Source: Struthidea cinerea (lineage: Eukaryota > Chordata > Aves > Passeriformes > Corcoracidae). Taken from it: 64,000 bases of DNA. Of the stretch, positions 8,989 to 24,250 are shown in pieces. Under the pieces are notes generated by a model that saw only the letters and a program-made list of their open reading frames with translations, made no database searches and had not been told where the DNA came from. Numbering within the stretch: position 1 is the first letter of the stretch; each line of letters starts with the position of its first letter. The stretch covers positions 3,238,322 to 3,302,321 of the forward strand of contig VZTI01004088.1 of NCBI GenBank assembly GCA_013397865.1. The letters run 5' to 3'. The position numbers and the translations under genes are program-made.

Positions 8989-11900
8989 TAGGAAAGACGG
9001 TCTTCTCACAGAATATTGAGAAAAGGCTGAAGAATTTCTCTGCTTCTAGCTTTTTAGCACCTACACGATGTGCCTCTGAATCTGTGTCTTCTGGAGACTG
9101 TGGTACTGTGGTTGTGGCCCAAAGGAAAATACAAGGAAAACCTGATGCACAGAGAACCTGGTTTTTGTGCTCAGCAAAACCAGCAGTTATTTGCAATGCC
9201 AGTAGCAACCAAGCCTCTTCCTCCTCACACCAGGACACTGACACGTGTGGTCACTGCTGACAGCTGAGTTAAGACACTTGATATTGATGTTTAATATTCA
9301 AAAGATTAAGATTGTTTATAGATGGTACTGAAAAGAAGGGTTTGATGAAATCTTAAAGTCTTTGAATCTCTAAGCTAAATCTTTGCTGGACCACAAAGCC
9401 CATATCAATCCTGTTTTACCCAGAGGAGAAAGGAGGCTGTTATGAGATGTACTGGCTGCGTACAGAGACCTGAGAGAACTGTCTTCCTCTGTAGTTACTC
9501 ACAAAGCCCTTGCTAGTTTTTCTGCCAGGTAACACCTTACTGAGAGTATCCACCATACACTACCAGGAGTAACGTATTCCTCCCACCAACTCCTATTTAT
9601 ATTGTCAGTTGCCCTTTGGATTCAACAGAGCTTTCTGAACAGTAAAACTCCACACAGCATATGGGTAACACTCTGCCAAACTATGCATGTTCACAGAGTG
9701 ATTTACTGGGAGAGGAATGCCAGTGTGTGACTCTGGCAGAATTGCACTTTTCCACAGTTTAGGACAAAACCACCTCTGAGACCAGAACAAGCAAGGCCAA
9801 TACACGTGCACTGCTGCCCAGTTGTGTCTCTGCTGGGAGCTTGTGCCAGCACAGTGCTGAGGCTGAGCAACAGGAAACTGATAGGCCAGCAGTTGAGCCA
9901 AAGACTGTCTGTTCTCTAATAGACAACTGGTTTTGGATGCATATGCAACTCTGAAAAACTCAGCAGTAATTATGTAGTCCAGGTTCTCTCCAATCTATTT
10001 GAAAAAGCCCTGTGGCTCTTGAGTACCTGGGGGTAGATACTGCAGAGGCACATTCAGCTGCTCGTTCCAAATAGACAGAGTTTCTGTTACAAGACCCTTT
10101 CTTCCTTTCGCAGTTCTTGTGGGGCTGGCAACAACTCTATTTCAGTGGCTGCTTTTCCTCTTACTTGATTTCCTCAGTCTGTTTTAGGAAACCTTCTGTG
10201 ACCATGAAACAACCAGTCAACCCTAATATTCAGGGGGTTTGGGGCTTAGGTTCCCTGTGCTGACTATGATTTCTCCCAGTTATGATCTCCTTGGAACAGC
10301 AACAGTGCTTGCGTTAAGTAATGCCTCTGTTCCACATGCCGTGACCCATTTTAGCGGTTCGTAACTCGACCACAGCTGAGATTCAAAGTGGGCTATAAGA
10401 TACGATGGGCATGATTGCACTGCTGAGAGCAGGTTCCAGGAAGGAGACAGGTCGTTTAATTAATTGTATCTGTACCAGCTTCCCAGTAAGAGATTTTTTG
10501 GAACTGAGTTTCTCGCCTTGCTCAACCACGTAATAACTAAACAGATACATTTCACTCAAAGCCCTGCAAATTTCTGCCCCCAGCTAGTGGCTACACATTT
10601 GGTTTCCCAAGGGCAGTCACAGGCTGTTTACACCTGTCTTGAAGCATCTAGTTGAAATACTGTCCAGGCTGGAGTCTGAGGAGAAGGATAAAGGTAGAAA
10701 GTGTCAATTAAGGAAAATATTTAGGCTGAATGTGATCCAACTTCTTCCATGTTTCTTAGACTAAACAAAATACCAGGAATAGTGCAGGGGATGATTTTCA
10801 GGGATCTGTAGTTCTTCTGAAGTCTCAGTGTGAAATTACTCATAACACATAAAATAACATGCTTCAACATTTATGAAACAGCTCTTTATACAGTCTCCTG
10901 AACATACTTAGTTTGTCAACGAGCTGATTCATCAAGGTGACTGCTGCTTCTCCCACTCCAAAAATGCACCATACAATTGAAATCATCAGGATGCAACTGT
11001 GGCTCCAGACCTACACTGTTATTAAGCTTGACCTCTTTTGTACAGCTATGGCACTGTTCATGCGACAGGATTCCTGTAGTGAAAGCCTCTTTCGATGGTA
11101 CCTATTCCTGCATCTCACCTGGGGTGGGATGGGTGTGTTACTGTACAAGATGGGCAAAGCGGTAAAGCTGTAGTATCTCATAAACAGGGCTAGAGTATCT
11201 CCACTGTGCTTTTAACTTCATAGTCAAGTGCTGTCTAACTGTCCTTGAACACACAAACAAAAGTACAATTTTCTGTTAATAAGACATCTTACTTAATAAG
11301 ACATTTTATAGGAAATGCAAAAATGATGAAACACTGTAACAGTGTGTCCAGAGAAGTACTATCAATTTTCAGTAAGAGGTAAAACAATCATCCATGATGT
11401 AGATGGAAGTAGCACAAACCCTGTTTTTCTCCAGGGGATGGAATAAATGACCTTTTAAACGTCCTAGACTTGTCTCCTGTGGTTTTCTGACTTGCAGCAA
11501 TGAAAAATTTTAATTCACAATAATTTATTTATCCTCCATTTTTGCCTGCAAGTATTGAAGAGCTCTAGCAGAGGCTGGCTGGTGTTTGCTGAGTCCCCAT
11601 GGAGCCAGCAGGTGTCATCAGAACCTTTAGTTCTCAGATGGGAAGAAGGATAATTTTGTGTGTTTGGACAGCTGCCCTTCGCTCTGCCTTACTAAGTTTG
11701 TGTCATGAGACAGGACTTAAGCAGGCACAAGACACAAACTTAAAAAAATGGCACTGGTAGATATTTCTGTTCTCCAGGGAGGCCATCTCAAAGTTTCTCC
11801 AGTAGATGTGAAATGTAAGTGCATTTCTATTTTAAATTTCTGGAAAAAATTCAACTTGAAAGGCAGGAATTACAAAGTGTGTAGGAGATTGGTATATCTA

Positions 11901-14900
11901 AGGGGAAAAAACCTTATTATTGCACCTTCAAAATCACAGAAAATTTTACAATCAATGACTTCTGATGACCTGAACTTGAAATATGATCCATTTTCCCACT
12001 ATTTCTTATCCAAATTCCATGTTTACGTGCACTGCACGTGCATCTCCTCACTGCTGTGATAATCAATCTGAGTTCCTGGGACTTGCAGTGTTTGACTGTC
12101 TGGCCTGAAGCAATTATGTGATGTAATGAAGAAATCTCTGCACTTTGGCCTCTGTAGCAGACATGCGAAAGGTGCCCTCTGGCACTTGTGAAATGTGCTG
12201 AGGGTTTCTAAGTACCAAATGAGTGCAAGTTAGTGCTACCTGCATTGTCCAGAGTGGCTGGCAAAGAGCTCTGCACTGTGGGGTTCTTCAGTTTCTTTGG
12301 GGTTTTTCCATTTGAACAGAAATATCAGTGCAGTAACCTGCTGCAGGCCTGGCACTGAGCATGCTCTTCCTGTGGGAGGCTGCATGAAGTGGGTATTCAA
12401 AAGCAACCCTTCTTCCTCAAGAAAGTGTGTATCTACCTCTCATGGAGTATTTAAGCAGGAAATAGTTTTCATACAGGACTTGGTGTCTTTGTTTAAGTTG
12501 TTTCAGCATTTTACACTAGCTGTTTTTCCATGAGACGTGTCTGTGCCTCTCTCATTCTACTCATTTCTACATGCTGGTCTGTGACCAGCCCTTCCTGAGG
12601 TTTTTGAAGACAACATCAGTGTTGTGATCTATGTATCTTATGTTTTGAAGTCAGTATCTACCTGAAAAAGTAAAACTAAATTGGAGAAGCAAGGGCAGAT
12701 GAACAAATCTTTAAAATGTTAATATTTTCTTCAAATAACATATGAAGCTGTTATATGGCAACCAAACAGTTCTTGTGAATTTGAGTTAAAAGGATAATAA
12801 ATTACATACTGCTACAAACAAAGGTCATCTGTAATGACCAATCTCAAGTGTAAAGCCAGAGACATTGCACATTTGTGGCTAACGCTCAACTGTATATACA
12901 ATATTCATTTTCCAGAAAAAGATGTATTAAACTAAAAATCCACTATAATTTGAACATTTGTAACTAATATTTCCGTTGTTTCTTTCCCATAAGGAAAATT
13001 ATTTAGACAGTGAAGTAATTAAGTGGACAGCTACGTCTGTCTATGAGCTGTACAGGGACTCAAACATGGCCTTCTTTATGTTTCATAAGAATATTGCATT
13101 TACTACGTGGGCAGTGCCAGATGTGAGGTGTTAATTTTTCACTTCCTTGATTTAGGCACTAATGTCACTTAGCAACCTTACTCATCTTTGAAATGGAACT
13201 TCTTAAGGATGCACATACATTGCTAGTGAGAATATAATTTATATTGGAGAAAAAATTTGGGAAATGGAGCAAATGCATGAACCTCTGTCAGTCCTGATAG
13301 AAACCAGGTGCTAAGTTTAAAGCTCTTTTGAGAGGTTTCTTTTAGGCCACTACAGAACTGCTCTTCCCAGTTCCTGATATTTTCTAATTAAAATGCCATC
13401 CAACTCTGAGTCAGTAAATTTCCAGCTTGGAGTTTTTGAAATTTAGGTTATATTTTCTCTATCTCATTCTCTCTCTCTCTTGCCTTCTTCTCAATTGCAT
13501 TTTATATATTTTGAAAGTATTCTTTTTTTGCATCCACTGTGACCAAATGATAAAGGTCTGAAACCTACCAAATTCATGAAGCTGAATGACCCGATCCAGG
13601 GCAGATACTTTTACAGCCTGTACTGTGGCAGGAAGTGATGAGCTCATCTTTGCCAGACATCAGATAGTCTGCACCAGAGAAGTTATGGAAACCAGGTTTC
13701 ACTGAATCTTCAGGCCAGACAACTCTTTTTATGTACCAAAAAAGTGCAAATATGTTTGCTTTCAGAAAGTTATTTTTTGCTGGTAAGTTGATCCCATCAA
13801 TGTGTCAGAGGTAGATAAAACCTTAATATTCACTTCCAGGATAACAAAGAGTAGTGAGATATGTTCGTGATGAGCAGTTTTTATGTAAGAATACATTCCT
13901 ATAGGGTGATAGGACAGCTGGAAGGAGGAGAGAAGAAAAGGACAATCAAGATTGTAGAAAGCTGAGACTTTACCGAACAGAGCTCAGAAAAAGTAACCTC
14001 AAAACCTGTGTGTTCCCACAGGATGTGGACCATGGGTCAGCTCAAAGCACCTTCACTGTCAGGACCCTGGTGGAGATTCAACTGTGGGTTAGTTTTGCTT
14101 CTCTGTGCTACAGCCATAACTACAGCATCAGCACTGCTCTCTATGCCTTTTCTTGGAAAGATTCCCAGCCTCCTACAGTCAGGATTTTGTGCCAAACTGA
14201 AGCATTTAAAAGCCTATAATACACTGTATTATATATTCCTTTAAAGAGAGTGGTGTCTCCAGTGTGGGAGCAGTCTTACTTCAGACACTTCCTGGGGCTG
14301 TGGCCAGATCAGAATAAGTGACTGAACACATCCAAGACATCCTTCTTACCTCCCAGAAGGCCTCATCTAGCATCGTCACTTGTTCCTTCTTAGTCATTTT
14401 TGACTGAAAGCACCTATTTTGCTCCCTATATAATGAAACAATTTTTGGATCCCACTGAAGTCACTCTATACTAAATGATAGTAACCTTGGTCAGCATGTG
14501 ATTACAGAACGAATGCAAGATTTCTGCATCATATAATTTGCTTTTGATGGAGGTATTCATTTTTCTTTTTGGCATTGTAATGAGCATGGAAGCATTTGCA
14601 TTGACAGGAGGTTTAAATTACAAGCCACCACCCATTCTTCTTCAGTGAGCAGTGGTGTCTTCAAGTTCCAGTCACTGTCCCTCTAAAGGGCAGTCAGTCC
14701 TGTGGTCAGACTTTTTGTCAGCCAACATTTCTGTTCAGTAGAAGATAAGCGTAGGGTGAATATGATATTTCAGCTACATTTTATTGAGCAAGTGGCTATA
14801 TTTAAGAAGACTTTGCTTTCTCTGACCAACAAGCAAACAAGTGCTCTTGTGAACATACAGTGTAGTAATAACACAGAATTGAGGACTCTATCAAGAGACT

Positions 14901-17900
14901 GTAAGAGAACAGACTTTACTTTTTAACGTCATGGTTCACACACTTGTCACCCAAACCCATATCTTCAGCTTGACCATAGTTATCTTACAGCTTAGGCACA
15001 ACATAGCCATGGTAGGCATTGAAAGATCTAAGCCTGGACACAAAGATGCTCCCATTCTAAAGGAAGGATATAATCATGGCACCTACTTTGATGCTTGTGG
15101 GAGGTCAGACCCAATGATAATCCACCCTGCCTGTACTCCATACAGGTTGGTCTGGCAAACATCTTTGCTTTTAACATGCTCCAGATATCCTGTCTCAACT
15201 CCTTCTTAGAGCTGTGCACGAGTAACGTGGATCATGCGTGACAATGTGCTCAGATGCTCAGCCTCCTGCTATTGTGTACCAGACCAAATTGCTCCTCCTA
15301 GGTACTGTGTAGTAACACAATGGGCTGCGGCAGATCAGGAGAACTAAACAGAACATCAAAAACAGAGAACTGATGTTCTTCATATGAGAAAAGAAACATA
15401 TAAGATACTGACAGTTGCAATGATAAGGGGAGGAAAAGTACCAGTCCTTTCAGTGTGGATATGTTTTATTGTTATATCAGTAAATTTTAACAGACATTGG
15501 GCTGTTTACCTGAGGAAATAATGCAGTGGAACTGTGATGGGAAAGCGTTACTATCCTAAATCCTTTTGTGGACTTTCATTCCAGCATGAGTGACTTCTTG
15601 AGTGAGCTTAAACTCTTAAACTCTGCAGCAGGTGACAAATAAAAAAGAGATTTCTTATGTCAGAACAAAAGTTTCTGTACAGGAAATTTTTAATCTAGAA
15701 CGATTTTATTTTAAACCACTCCTTTAGATCGTAGCAGAACCTTGGTTTTGTGTGCATCTAGTGTAATGGAAGATGGAATGATTCAGCACATCACTGAATA
15801 TGATTTTTGGAAATTGATTTAACTCTTTTCTGCCTTTTTGATCAAAATTCAACATGTGAAGCCTTGCAAAACTCACGGCTTCTACTGCCAGCTAGCACCA
15901 CAGGAGTAGGTCTGCTACTGTGGCTGTGTGACTCCCACACTTGACTTACAGAGCAGCTCTTACTCTTGGCATGCCCAGACTGGCCATGGTGTGATGGGTT
16001 TTGAGTTCTCACTGAGAGCTGAGCCAGTGAGAGCCTCCCTGTAGGAGCAATTACACCAATACAGCTGTGCCTGTAGCAGTACAGCTCATGCTGCTCAGGA
16101 GAAGTGGCACAAAGAGTCTCCGTATGAGACAGTGGTATAAGGACATAACTCCATTACTCCACCGAGCAGGCTGTGGGTTTAACTGCCCTTGCTCAGGCAA
16201 GGACCACTTTAGTAATTAATTATGCACATGCTGCAGTTTATGTTGGTAACAGCATGTCTAGTTCAAGTAGGTGTGATAGATACAGGTGTTGAGGCCAGTC
16301 CACAGCATGACGCTGAAAGCCTGCAAGCAAACAAGCTCTAACAGATGAGGTTGCAACAGATGAGGTTGCAAAAGCAAAAGTTGAAGCCAGGCTAGAAATT
16401 TTGTCCTAAGTATGCATGAAATGCAAACGCCTCATCTTTTTTTCAGTTCTGCTGAAAAGAAAAATGAGCTGTGCAATGGAGTCTTTGCCCAGAGTTTTAT
16501 CTCCTAGTTTAAAATCAAGCCATAGGGAGTCAGGGTGGAAGAACAATGCAGAGTCAGCATGCTCACTGCAATGCAAACATGAGCGTTATCTTAAATTTGC
16601 CCTGAGAGAGCAGAAAACAAAGGTATAACCTAGCAAAGCATTTTCTTATAGAACTTCTTCTGTGCACTGAGAGTGCCTTAGCCGCTGTGTCCTCCAGAGT
16701 CATTTGGTTTAATTATACTAACAGTGGTTAACACTTTGATGTCCCTAAACCATATAGTAAAGATCAGTGTGTATAAGTGTATCTGTGGGTGGATGCAACT
16801 GTAGGAAAGAAATAGGACACTGAGCCTGAGTTCCAGGACTTAAGCAACCAGAGGCAGAGCTGGAAGGACCTGGACTGTGTAGCTTTGCCCATTAGCCAGA
16901 GTTCACTTAGAAATGGTGGCAAATTGCAGTCACCCTGAGAACAGATCTTGGGAAGGAATCTGAGAAGCCAGCATGCCTTGGTGGAGCACAGCCCACCTAG
17001 GGAGCCCTGCTGGCATGTCAGGCAGCACCAGCACTGCTCAGTGGTGTGGGGAAACAGCCAGGAGGGAGCAGAGTCCTAAACCCCACTGCTCCTTGTGTCA
17101 TCTTGACAGTGATGCATTTGAGCTGGGGAGAAATCTATATATTATAAAGTGCTGTCATCACAGTGTCCCAGTAATCTCAAAAATGTCCAGATCTTGTGCT
17201 ATCGTATGCATGGTTTTGTTCCCTTCCCCAACTGTATGAGGGGTGAGACTCATCTCTTCTTGATGCACTTCAGGAGCTGTGGAGATACGGCCCGTGTTGG
17301 TACATGGGGCCTGCATTGGTTACAATATGATACACGTGGTAGGCAGAGCTAAGCTGAAATAAAATGTACTGGCTGTCCTCAAGTGTCTGTTTTTAATTAT
17401 GCAGTGATGAGGTGATCTCAGTCGTCCTAAAAATTGTGGGTTTTACTTGTGTCATGGTAAAGGGGCATTTGGAAATTGCTATTTTTTTCTGCAGGGGAGG
17501 TCATGCCTACAAATACGGCAGCAAAAACACCCTCCTGACTTCAGACTTCCAGCTTCATGGAAATCTCTCCTTTCCCCTCCTGTCCCTGTCTGTGCTACCC
17601 TAAAAAGGAGAGCACACTCAAGGGCACCCGGCGGATGACACTGGGACTTTTGCACCATGGTCAATTACTCTGGCAGTGAGGCTGACACCTGCAACCCCGA
17701 GGCTCCTTCCACCTGAACTCCTGCTTATCATCAGCCCTCCCTGCAGGGATACCCACCTTTTCTCTGCCCAAGTGGGCTCACATGTGTCCAGCCCCAGCAC
17801 TGCCACTTCTGGTGGCCATGGGCAGAAGCAGAGTGAGATGACCTCCTGTGCTGACCAAAGAAGCTGAGCTTTTCTGCAGCCACCGGCTTAAACACACCCT

Positions 17901-18208
17901 GTTTCTTGAACTTTGCATCTATATTTTACTAAAGTCTGGAATCATTAGAAAGTTTTTCTTCTGTGACCAAAGGACTCCAACTTGACAAAGAAAAATGCAT
18001 ACAAAATCTGCCTGTTTGGGAAGACTGCTGAGTTAGACAGGTTTTCTGGGCTGGTGCTGCTGGGCTCCATGGGATGGCATCACCCTCACTGCCCAGCATG
18101 ACAGGCTGAGATCATCTCCACTGCAGAGCCACTCCAGAAGTGTGTCTTTTCCCCATGATTCTATGAGGAACTCATATTTTGAGAATATTGAAAAATAAAT
18201 CCCTCAAG
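8989..18208. other. Gene-poor intergenic region
   Basis: About 9.2 kb of AT-rich sequence with only short ORFs lacking known motifs. I looked for serpin exon 2 (FNLTE, IHEGF), exon 4 (ADLSG) and exon 5 (GTEA, NP) signatures on the minus strand and saw none. No tRNA or CR1 3' end recognised. Confidence 0.55.
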
Positions 18209-18264
18209 AAATAAAATAAAATAAAATAAAATAAAATAAAATAAAATAAAATAAAATAAAATAA
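18209..18264. repeat. (AAAAT)n microsatellite, about 11 units
   Basis: Uninterrupted pentanucleotide AAAAT/AATAA run, ending where one unit changes to AAAGT. No retroelement body was recognised next to it. Confidence 0.97.
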
Positions 18265-21200
18265 AGTAAGTCTCCCAAGCTTTTGTTAAAGTTTTAAATA
18301 TTTTACAATTATTAAATCATACTAGACTTTCACCTGTGGCCAAACATGTTAAATTAGTTAAACAGTTATTTTCCTGTGCTTTGAAGCCAGCTATTTCAAC
18401 ACTGCAGGTAGTCTGATAATCTCTCAGCTGCACCATTTACCAGGCAAATAGCTTCTCTGTGTAAATAACATACCCCGGGATATAAAATAGTGGATAGAAC
18501 TAGATCAAGCTGTAATATGAGTGCTTCGAATTATACCCAGATTGCCTAGGGAGCGATGACAAACAAAACCAGATTCTCATGCTTGTCTCCTACAACCAAT
18601 AACCTGCACAACCACATTCACATGTGGCCTGCAACAAGCTGTCCTTAAAAATGCTGGCGGTGTTCAGTGCCCCAACACCAACAACACTGGATGTTTCAGC
18701 ATCAGTTCTGGTCAGAGGCTGGGCACTCTGACACATGTGAATGAGCACACAGGGGTTTTGCCACAGAAAGTTCTGTGTTGCTGTCACAGGACTGACAGTC
18801 ATTTACAGCTGTGAAGATTTGTTTTAAAATAGTTTTTCCATGTAACCATGAAGAAAGCAACCTACTAGAGTTTTTAGCTGTGATTTCATCTCATCTCAGT
18901 GAGCTGCTCTCATTTGTCAGTGAGTAGAGGCCTGCTGATGCCTTCCACTAGTCTGTAGCTGACTGGCTCAGCTACTGAAGATAAGACAAAATAAATAATG
19001 ATGAAATCTTATGTCTTATAACTATCCAGGGGGAAAAAAAAGGTGCTTTTGGTCAAATTGCTAAACATCTAGTGACTGAATTACAGGGTATCAGCGTATT
19101 AGATAAGATAAGGAGGCACAGGAAAAGGAGTCCTACTGATGCCTGTTGTACTGCTTTCTTCGGTTTCTGCACTAATAAAGCAGTTTGAAATTCTGTCTGT
19201 GGGACAGATCTCCTCAACAGAGCTCTGGGCCTGTTATCCCCAGAGCAGTCACCAAGAAGATCCTTGGGCTGTGGATCAGCCTCCTGCCTGGGGGTGTCCC
19301 CTTGCCCCTCTGTGATGTGGCCCTTTGCCAGCCTTCCTCATGGCCTTGCTGCTCAGCTGTGGGGAAGAGCTGAATGTCCTGTGGCCCAACATGCAGCAGC
19401 AGGCTTGATGGGAGGGCAGGCCAGGGGAGGGTCTTTGGGGGAGAATTGGGACTGCTACCCAGGGCTGTCTCCTTGCCTCTAACTCCTCTTCCTGTTGCAC
19501 CAACTTTTGCCTTTTGTCCAACATTGGTCCACAAGGTTTGAAGCACTTGGCAGAGCTCACCGACTGACTACAAAGGCGTGTTTTGGGGGGATGTTTTCTT
19601 TCCAAAACATCAGTTCTTCATCTACCATTGACCAAGCACTGAGAGAAGGGACCTCTGGTATCACTCTGTGAAGCTGATCTTGTGGTTAAACACTGCTTTT
19701 TGAGTAAACCCATGATATATTCCTGCTTCAAATACTACAGAAGCTGGCATCCAGGGAAGATTTACCATTTCCTTTCTGGACCCAGCATATGAGTCTCTTG
19801 CATATTTCATGAGCTTCTTCCCCTCTTCCCTTCTCAGTAACCTCCAGGAACATCCTCCCACAGCTAGCATGCTGTATTACCTTGCACTGGATAGGGTATT
19901 TTCATATTTCATTTAGAAAGCAAGAAAACCATAGGGTGGTTTGGTCCCTTAGCTCTACCCATGTGTGCAGGGGACTCACTGATACTACCAATTTTTTTTG
20001 CATCCAAGTAACAAAGTAGGTGACTTGAATTCCTACCATTTTCTTTTACTGAATATCTTGTTATGATGGAAAAACATGCCTTGTATGCAAACATGATAAT
20101 TTATCGGTAGTATTTTTAAAATCTTAACAGTTTTATCCAAGAATTAATAGCCTCGTTACAATACTAAAACTTACTCTTCAGATTATGTATAGTTAAAATT
20201 TATACATGCAAACTTTTTAGTACCTTCCCTGTTCTCTTGTCTTAGCTGACCCTTGCTCTGTTCCACTCATTCCTCAGGTTGATGGCTTCAGCCCTAAGGA
20301 AAGGGGTGGCCACCTCCTTGCCAGGAGGAGCACAAGAGGCAGATGTAACCTCCGTGCTCTGGGGTCTGCTTGGGATTGCTGTTACACATTTACTCACATG
20401 TTCTTCCCCTTGCCTTCCTTCATTGTTTCCCAGGTCCACAGCACACCTGGACACAGTACCTGTGCTGTGTTTTACAACACTCAATCTCTGTTCTCCTAGT
20501 TGCTAGTTATGCCCCAAACTGGTTTCACCCAGCTCCCAACTCTGCAAAGCTTTGATGCTCAGCATTACTGAGCACTGATGAGCTGTTCATAGCTCTGAGG
20601 TGTTCAGTATCATCCTGTGCTTGTACTCTCCAGTCCTCTGTTATCATCCCACCATGTCTGTGTGCCTTCATTCTTCATTCTAGGGCGACAGACATTTCAT
20701 TCTGTCCAGAAGAACTCATTGTTCTTAATACTGCCTGGTTACAGAAATATCTGTATACAATTATACAAAGCTAAGGAAAAATTTAAACAATTATTATTAG
20801 GTAATAGCACCCAATTGCTGGCTAGTTACTGTTACAAGCAAAGAAGGTGAAACAAAACCCCGGGCAGGCCCAGACGGGTCCTAGCAAAGCCTGACCAGTG
20901 CAGAGACCTGAGTCCTGTGCTGTTAGTTTAACACAAAGCAGGTCACTGTATTATAGGCAACAACAACACTGCTGTGTTTGCGAAGTTAGAGGTTGTACTG
21001 ACCTGTGTCTTTCCTCCTGCTGGGCAAGAGCTATCAGATCATGCCTGCCTGAAGAGTACATAGGGAGTTTTTCCTGGGAGTCCTGTTTGTAGGGAGGCTG
21101 AAGGGTGTGGGGTGGGAAGTGAGGGGACTTTTTGTTCCCTACCTCCAGGTACAGCCTTAGTGATGGTGCAAAAAGAGCAAAACCCTAAATGCCTGCTTCA

Positions 21201-24200
21201 ACAAACAGGGTGTGAGCCCAGGAGGCTGTTGCAGTCTTGGGATGTGGCACTCGGAGGCTCTTGGGCTACAGCTGATGGCGTAGTGAAACAGGACTGGCAT
21301 GCGGCCAAGAGACAAACAGGTTACCCAAACCTGGGATCACCACGAGCACAGCTGTGAGTTCCGTCCTTACACTTTATAGCTGTGTCAGCTGTGGCAATGC
21401 CTAATGAACCTGGTCATTAATTGCCCCCGAGATGCGTCTCTGGCTCATTTATATCCCCACATTGCCCATCACACCAAAGAGCAATAGCCCAGCGACCTGA
21501 AGCTCTGCCTTTCTGCCCAGCCTTCTTCACTGTCCTGTGAGTGCCCTCAAGACGGTTTGTGGAAGGCAGAGAACCCTGTTTATTCCTGCCCTGCATTTTT
21601 TGGGAAGGAGAGAGGAGGACCTGCTGGCGCCACAGCTGAGCCGGCAGCGTTCCCCTCCTGCAAGAACAAACGGTGCCGGCGAGTGGGAGCGATAAAATGT
21701 TAGTCTGCAGGAGGGAGAGTGGGAGGCTGTGAAAAAGAGCTGGTCCTGAGAGGAAATGAGGAGAGTGAGTGTAATCAGGAAAGCCTGTTTTGTTGCTTGC
21801 AGCAACGCGAGCAGGATTAAGGGAGTAGGACTTGGTGGATGGGGGGGGAGATGAGAACGGGCCACATAACAGCGCAGCGCAGCATGGATGTAGGCAGGGA
21901 GCAAGCTGTCTGCTGCTCTTTTGTGCTGAGTGTGGTGCCTGCCTCTTCTTAACACTGTCTCTGGCAAATCCTGCAGTGGAAAATCACAGCATGATGTCAA
22001 TGCAGCAGGAGCTATTGCCTGATGAAGTAAGTCTAGCAGACGGCTCCTGGACGCCGGTCTTGATTGACAGGAAGTCCCCTGTGGGAACGGCAGACGCCCC
22101 TCGTCACCACCGCTCTGTCCTCCCATGGCTGGCACCACTCACGGTCCCTGCAACCTCCCAACACGTTTTGCAGACACGGAGAGGTCCTATAAAAGATGCA
22201 GTGAGAGGAGAAGCACAAACTGTGAGGTGCTAGTTCTTCGCAGCAGCATATTTGCTCCTACGCCTCCCTCGTACTGCCCTGTGGGCTCTTTTCCCTGGAA
22301 TTTGTGAGGAAAACAGAATTCCAGCATCGTGCTTCTGAAGGGGTGGTCTGTGAGGGCACCAAGATACTAAGGGTAGGACAGGAAGGAATCTCCTTCCAAA
22401 AATAAGGATTAACAGCCTGCAAAAGCTGATTTAGCTTATGTAAGAAATTCTCTTCATCTTCAAATCTCTCCCAAAACCACACGGGGACAACTTTCCTCCT
22501 ACTATGCTGTGTTTCTACGTTTGTGTCTTTATCCACTGCAAAGTGGTTTGCAAGGGAGCGAGCACTATTTAGTGCATCTATGACCTCCGTTCTTTCTACA
22601 CTTCTTGAAGTAAACTCAGAATCACCCTACTAAAATCAATTATGTCCATTTTTCAACTGCAACTCTAGGGAATTCAATACATAACTAAGGATCTTGCCTC
22701 TTTGAGCTCTCTGCCCCCTAAAGGTTTTACTGTTGCTTTGCTGGATGCCCATTGCTTAACAGCAGTTAACAGCAGGAGTGATAACAGCTGAGACTGACCC
22801 CACTGAGGCTGCACCCTGCTGCTGTATTTCAGGGAGATGAGAAACCTGCAGTCCGGCAGGAGGCCTTGTTAATTACTCCTGTGTGGGCGTTGGACCACAA
22901 AGCCCCCCAAACAGATGGAGGAGTGTGCAGGAAGGTGCCAGAAAAGTACATGCATTTCTGTCACTCTCAGTCCTGTCCTGTCTTCGATGCTATGAGTTGT
23001 TGATAAATTCGTCTATACTGAGACTGTATTTAGTCAAAAAACACCATTAAGCATCGTGTTGACAGAGGGTATTTACTAGAAACACAGAGCAGAAAAGGGG
23101 CTTTCCTTTAGACTGCAATAGGAGAGACAATGCTTTGCACCAGACTAATAAAATCACACTTGCTCTTAATTAACTTTACAGAGGGCACACAAGACCTTGC
23201 TGAGGCGGTGTTTGCTTCGCAAGCCATTGGACTGCTTCCAGCGTCATTGCCAATGACATGACACAATTTCATCTCCTTCCAAACCCCACAACTTTAGGGA
23301 AAACAGGGCCAATTGTACCCTTTCTGGTACCAGTTCCCAAGGCAGGTCCACTGAATTTGGTTCCCAGCCCGCCATCAAGCTGCCTTATGTTCTACCTAGG
23401 TGCCTGTCACCCCCTACCTGGGTCAGATGATTTGGTTATTGTGTGCTCCTTACTTACATTTTTGGCTGTAAAAGGACAGCATTTGAAAGATCTTTAATTT
23501 TCCAGAGCCTCTTTACAGGTTTTCCACAAATCTCAGCTGACAGTATGCTTGTGTAATTGCCATCCAAATACCTCACCTTCCCCATTCAACTACATCCTCC
23601 TTCTCACCACTGGTGGATACATGTGTGAGAAGTCAGTAACTCCATCTAAATCTGTCAAATTGGCAACACGTGGTGAAAATCTTCAGATTCAAGGCGGATT
23701 TGATCCTCCTGCTCTCCTTTAAGCTGCAAGAAACTCAGGAAGATTTGCTGCTAGATTGATACTAAGAATGACAAAAGGTTTCTGGTACAGAAAGCGGGTT
23801 TTTTTTTTGTTGAAGGCAGATTTTCACATTCCTAGTGCTGTCTACATTAGAAGCTTCAGGTTCCTGTGACTCTGCAATGTTGATCCAACTCTTCCCATCT
23901 CATATTTACTTACGTAAATTACAACCACTTCTGCTTTATTTGCAAGAATGTTCATAATTTTACCTGCTATTCTGGCTGACTATCTCGTATTAAGCAGGAG
24001 TCTTCCATTGTAATATAAACATTTCTCTCCAAATGCTGGCAAAGTTTAGGTCTTTCCTTGTCTTACAGTCAAGTAAAAAAGGCATTCTTTTCTAGCTGAA
24101 TTTAAAACAATTTCTTCCTTCCTCTTCAGCAAGTGTTGTGGTCGATACCAATAGTTTTTGATGACGATATAAAATAAAAACTGTTACTAAAAAAGAACCA

Positions 24201-24250
24201 TATATGAGCTGTTACAAATGGAAATAAATCACGTCACGCATTTTCACATC
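18265..24250. other. Intergenic region downstream of serpin gene 2
   Basis: No gene supported. A locally GC-richer block spans roughly 20.9-22.3 kb and includes a TATAAAAG motif at 22188-22195 on the plus strand. A long minus-strand ORF there (21527-22138) is low-complexity Ser/Leu/Pro-rich and is probably chance. Confidence 0.5.

Noticed and set aside
21527..22138. 203-aa minus-strand ORF
   Set aside because: Rich in Ser, Leu, Pro and Arg without domains. It lies in a GC-richer block where stops are rarer, with no splice or coding signature.
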